From Candidatus Babelota bacterium (GTDB lineage Bacteria > Babelota > Babeliae > Babelales > Babelaceae), in assembly GCA_013288045.1 (NCBI GenBank), contig JABDCP010000013.1, forward strand, positions 1-34,441: 34,441 nucleotides of DNA, read 5' to 3'. The translations under genes were made by a program, and so were the position numbers. The notes beneath the pieces are model-generated. The model was given only the letters and a program-made list of their open reading frames with translations, was not told where the DNA came from and ran no database searches. How positions within the stretch are numbered: the first letter of the stretch is position 1; each line of letters begins with the position of its first letter. Positions 31,846 through 34,441 of this stretch are shown here, piece by piece.

Positions 31846-31885
31846 ATGGGTGCTTTTAATCTAAGTGATTAAAGCACCCATTTTT
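31846..31885 (+). terminator. Rho-independent terminator of the nucleoside transporter gene
   Basis: ATGGGTGCTTTTAATC pairs with GATTAAAGCACCCAT (one bulged T) around a TAAGT loop and is followed by TTTT. It lies between two convergent genes. Confidence 0.85.
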
Positions 31886-31893
31886 AATTGTGC

Positions 31894-32601
31894 TTAGTTG
31901 TTAGAAGACGTAACCTCAATCGAAGTATCTTGCTCTTTAAGTTGCTTATAGGCATGCGTAGATGCTAAATATACGATTGGCATGGCAAACATCAGCGTAA
32001 GGGAAATAAGCATCGAAAGCAGATAGATTATGATGAGTAAGCCGAGTAGTTGCCAGCGAACTCCCTTGGTAAGGTTTCTTATAGAGGCACGGTCGTCAGC
32101 TATGGTGCTGCTTGTCTCATCGACGAGTGAGTAGCCTGCGAAATAATATTTACATGCCCAATAGAGGGCCGGAAAGAAAAGCAGGATACATCCAATACAT
32201 ATCAATAGCCAGCGTATTAAACGGGCAATACAGAAGGAGAAGAAAGACTTAGGAAAAACAAAAAACTCTCTCCACGGTAACGGATTTCCTTCATAGATCG
32301 CAAGAGAAAAGCGAACCAATTGGTAATGATAAAAACCATAAAAGAGTAAAACTGCAAAAGAAAGTACTGCAGAGCTGCACAGGAATCCCAAGGGGTTGAT
32401 AAACATTGAAAAAGTTGGTGGTAGTGCATTACTCAAGCCTAATGAAAATGCAAAGGGTATCCAAAAAAGCAGTCCCAGTAGCAGAGCAACAGCAATGATG
32501 GCTAGTGAACTGACCCAGAGCATGAAAAACGTAAATATATTATTAATGAATGAAGAGAAACCAAAATTGAATGCGGCTTCATAAGAGATCTGTTTTTTCA
32601 T
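31894..32601 (-). CDS. Multi-pass membrane protein of unknown function
   Basis: The 235-residue protein has about five to six hydrophobic helices. The second half has KYYFAGYSLVDETSSTIADDRASIRNLTKGVRWQ reading as a re-entrant region between helices, followed by a final helix and YLASTHAYKQL. This F-A-x-x-x-V-D-E...A-x-x-x-S-x-x-L-T-x-G pattern is seen in a broad group of uncharacterised bacterial membrane proteins (DUF975-like), but I do not assign a family firmly. ATG 32601 has AAGGA 8 bases upstream. No functional partner is evident. Confidence 0.75.
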   Translation of the reverse strand: MKKQISYEAAFNFGFSSFINNIFTFFMLWVSSLAIIAVALLLGLLFWIPFAFSLGLSNALPPTFSMFINPLGFLCSSAVLSFAVLLFYGFYHYQLVRFSLAIYEGNPLPWREFFVFPKSFFSFCIARLIRWLLICIGCILLFFPALYWACKYYFAGYSLVDETSSTIADDRASIRNLTKGVRWQLLGLLIIIYLLSMLISLTLMFAMPIVYLASTHAYKQLKEQDTSIEVTSSNN

Positions 32602-32775
32602 AAGTCTTTTCCTTGTATAAAGAGATAGTCTCTAGTGCTTATTATACCCCAATGAATGATACATGTATAGGGGGCATCCTTAAAAAGAGCTTCCAAGAGA
32701 TGTGATAAGCATGAGAAGTGTCCTATGTTCTCTGCAGTGCCGTCATAAAACGATATCGTCAGTTTTTTCAAGAGT

Positions 32776-32806
32776 CCCCCCTATGGTATTTTGTACCATA
32801 GGGGGG
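32776..32806. repeat. 13-bp perfect hairpin between two minus-strand genes
   Basis: CCCCCCTATGGTA pairs perfectly with TACCATAGGGGGG around TTTTG. On the minus strand the stem is followed by ACTCTTGAAAAAAC rather than a T-run, so it is at most an atypical terminator for the beta-helix gene. It lies in the 309-base gap 32602-32910, in which I see no gene. Confidence 0.6.
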
Positions 32807-32910
32807 AGATAGACTGTTCTTATTGATTTTCGAGTGTTTGAGAAGATTGGCCTAGCGCTCTGGGTTTACTTCTCTGTTGTTTTCTTCACATCTCTCTTCA
32901 GAGCAGGGGC

Positions 32911-34441
32911 TCATTTGTCAGATGAGTGGCAGGTCTTAGGACATTTGATAGAAGCTGCGAGTGGATCACTTGCATCCAGGAACCCAGTGAAAGGGTGTGG
33001 GGTGCTGCCAAGAGAAGTTGTTGGTCCCAGACAAAAACCATTTTGGCAGATTTGGGATGCAGGGCAAGTAGTACCTGTGCAGGGTTTTAAAGGGCCCCAG
33101 AAGTTTCTGCTCACCAGGTAGTTGACATTGCTTCCAGCATCTGAAATATCAGGATTGAATCCTGAAAATGAGTTACAATGGGCATCAATGACTACTGTAC
33201 CAATATTGCCTGTAGCAGAGGTTTGAAAAGCATTACCAGTGCCTGTGAAGCAGTTATGTTCAGCAGTTATATACAGTGGAGAGTAAGAGGAGAGGCTATT
33301 TAAGTGTATTCCTGTAGTTCCATTAAAGATGTTTCCTCTGATGTCAGTTATGACTGCAGATTTTCCAGCGCCACTGGTTCCCGTTTCATAAAAGATGACC
33401 CCAGTCACCGTGTTTCCACAGAGTCTATTGTCTTGTCTGATAGCAGCAGTTAATGTCTCTACGAAAAATCTCTGCACATTCGTACTTACTGAGTTTTCTA
33501 CCACTATTTCGCCTGATGAATTACTATTTTTAGATGACACAGCAACTACGCCGTTGTTAGATTCGGTTTCTTGGAATGAGCAGGAATCAATTCTCGTTTT
33601 TAAATCTGAATTATTTTGGGTATTTAAAACAATTTCGTTGCCTTCGTCAACTCCAACATTATAAAAAGATGTATTCTTAACCAGAATAGTCTCTGTAGCG
33701 CTAGAGGTAGAACCTAAATTTACAGATATGCCAGCAGGTTCTCCACTACTAAAAAAATCATGAAGATACGAATCTTTGATAACGACGTCAGAGGAAGCTC
33801 CTTTATCAGGTGCTGTTTCTATACCATTTCCGGTAATCCCAGTAAGCTCACACCCGCATACAGTTAGTTCCCTTGATACACCACTACCTGTGGGGCTATC
33901 GAAGATACCGGCATTTGCGCCATTATCGTTGCGGATAATTACGTTTTCAATAAGAGTATTTCCAGATTGTGGGCAGGTACCGGTGATTGCTGGTGCTTTA
34001 GTAGGTGGTGTCTTTGTATTAAAACCATCAATGCTGACATTTTTTACGATAAGATTTTCTGCCTTGTCATAATTGATGGCGGAACCTAACATATTAGTAA
34101 AGAAGATATTTTCAATGGCACCGTCACCGATAACAGTTACTTGATTGGTAGTAAGCTTAGGAAATAGAGCTACATTAGAGTCACATATGTCACCAATGAG
34201 CTTTTGATTGGTGAGGGTTATGCCATCGGTTAACGCAACTGCTGAGGGAAGAACAATAAGGATGTCCCACGTACTCGCTGCTGCTTCTTTGAGTGTTGCA
34301 AAGGGATGCTTTTTGGTGCCAGTGCCACCTGCTGGAGCACCGCCTTGAACAAATTTTACGACTTCTCCGTTATGGCAATGCTTGTCCGATTTTGCTAATG
34401 CTGGTGCGATCAAGGTAAGGGTTAGGAGTAACCCAAGAGAT
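32911..34441 (-). CDS. Secreted right-handed beta-helix protein, start outside the window
   Basis: The frame is open to the right edge, where the last visible codons encode a hydrophobic stretch ending IAPALA/KSDKHC, the end of a signal peptide; only the extreme N-terminus is missing. The first about 90 residues (HPFATLKEA, LIVLPSAVAL, LTNQKLIGD) are the usual opening of pectate-lyase-like beta-helix proteins. About 300 residues of irregular repeats rich in Asn, Gly and Val follow (N-x-I-x-G, V-x-N-x-x-F forms). The tail has a Cys-rich knot (CTGTTCPASQICQNGFC). Such folds bind or cleave polysaccharide or serve as adhesins; no catalytic residues can be assigned. Confidence 0.78.
   Translation of the reverse strand, partial: SLGLLLTLTLIAPALAKSDKHCHNGEVVKFVQGGAPAGGTGTKKHPFATLKEAAASTWDILIVLPSAVALTDGITLTNQKLIGDICDSNVALFPKLTTNQVTVIGDGAIENIFFTNMLGSAINYDKAENLIVKNVSIDGFNTKTPPTKAPAITGTCPQSGNTLIENVIIRNDNGANAGIFDSPTGSGVSRELTVCGCELTGITGNGIETAPDKGASSDVVIKDSYLHDFFSSGEPAGISVNLGSTSSATETILVKNTSFYNVGVDEGNEIVLNTQNNSDLKTRIDSCSFQETESNNGVVAVSSKNSNSSGEIVVENSVSTNVQRFFVETLTAAIRQDNRLCGNTVTGVIFYETGTSGAGKSAVITDIRGNIFNGTTGIHLNSLSSYSPLYITAEHNCFTGTGNAFQTSATGNIGTVVIDAHCNSFSGFNPDISDAGSNVNYLVSRNFWGPLKPCTGTTCPASQICQNGFCLGPTTSLGSTPHPFTGFLDASDPLAASIKCPKTCHSSDK

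Overview
This window looks like the chromosome of a host-associated, reduced-genome bacterium. My best guess is a member of the Candidatus Dependentiae (TM6) group. That is inferred from a tandem family of exported RING-finger proteins (a eukaryote-type fold) lying beside ordinary bacterial housekeeping genes, plus scattered gene remnants; no marker gene in the window proves the phylum. Several genes share a recognisable sigma70-type promoter (TTG-rich -35, 16-17 base spacer, TATACT-like -10), which gives independent support for many start sites.

Region 1 (1-6784) is the accessory, host-interaction end. One partial and four complete paralogues on the minus strand encode secreted proteins. Their eight RING-H2 zinc ligands are split, with the first Cys pair separated from the rest by about 185-195 mostly helical residues. 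The array grew by segmental duplication: a unit made of one RING gene, its divergent promoter region and the 5' end of a His-rich membrane-protein gene occurs twice, and the second membrane gene is truncated and runs antisense into a neighbouring RING gene. The intact His-rich gene (6059-6784) is followed by metG.

Region 2 (6805-11849) holds metG, an ABC exporter half-transporter, a GNAT acetyltransferase and a DUF2177-like membrane protein. Region 3 (11938-14252) holds an AbiE-type toxin-antitoxin operon with a promoter and a palindromic operator that recurs as an 18-bp perfect hairpin upstream, then a MazG-like pyrophosphohydrolase. Region 4 (14630-21964) holds an exported 2H-phosphoesterase-like protein, topA, a hexulose-phosphate-synthase-like protein that lacks the family's catalytic residues, an exported protein of unknown function, rsmG, a membrane-anchored chloramphenicol-phosphotransferase-like kinase, and an orphan HigA-like antitoxin amid remnants.

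Region 5 (22011-31827) is mostly core: gatC-gatA-mreC in one transcription unit, sppA, an uncharacterised conserved gene, a tRNA-Val/Asn/Asp operon with promoter and terminator, an exported family 1 glycosidase, rpmE-prfA, a possible bS6-like pseudogene and a CNT nucleoside transporter. Region 6 (31894-34441) has a multi-pass membrane protein and the start-truncated gene of a secreted beta-helix protein. Together the exported glycosidase, nucleoside importer, secreted beta-helix protein and RING family fit a bacterium that lives on or in a eukaryotic host, with ongoing gene decay.
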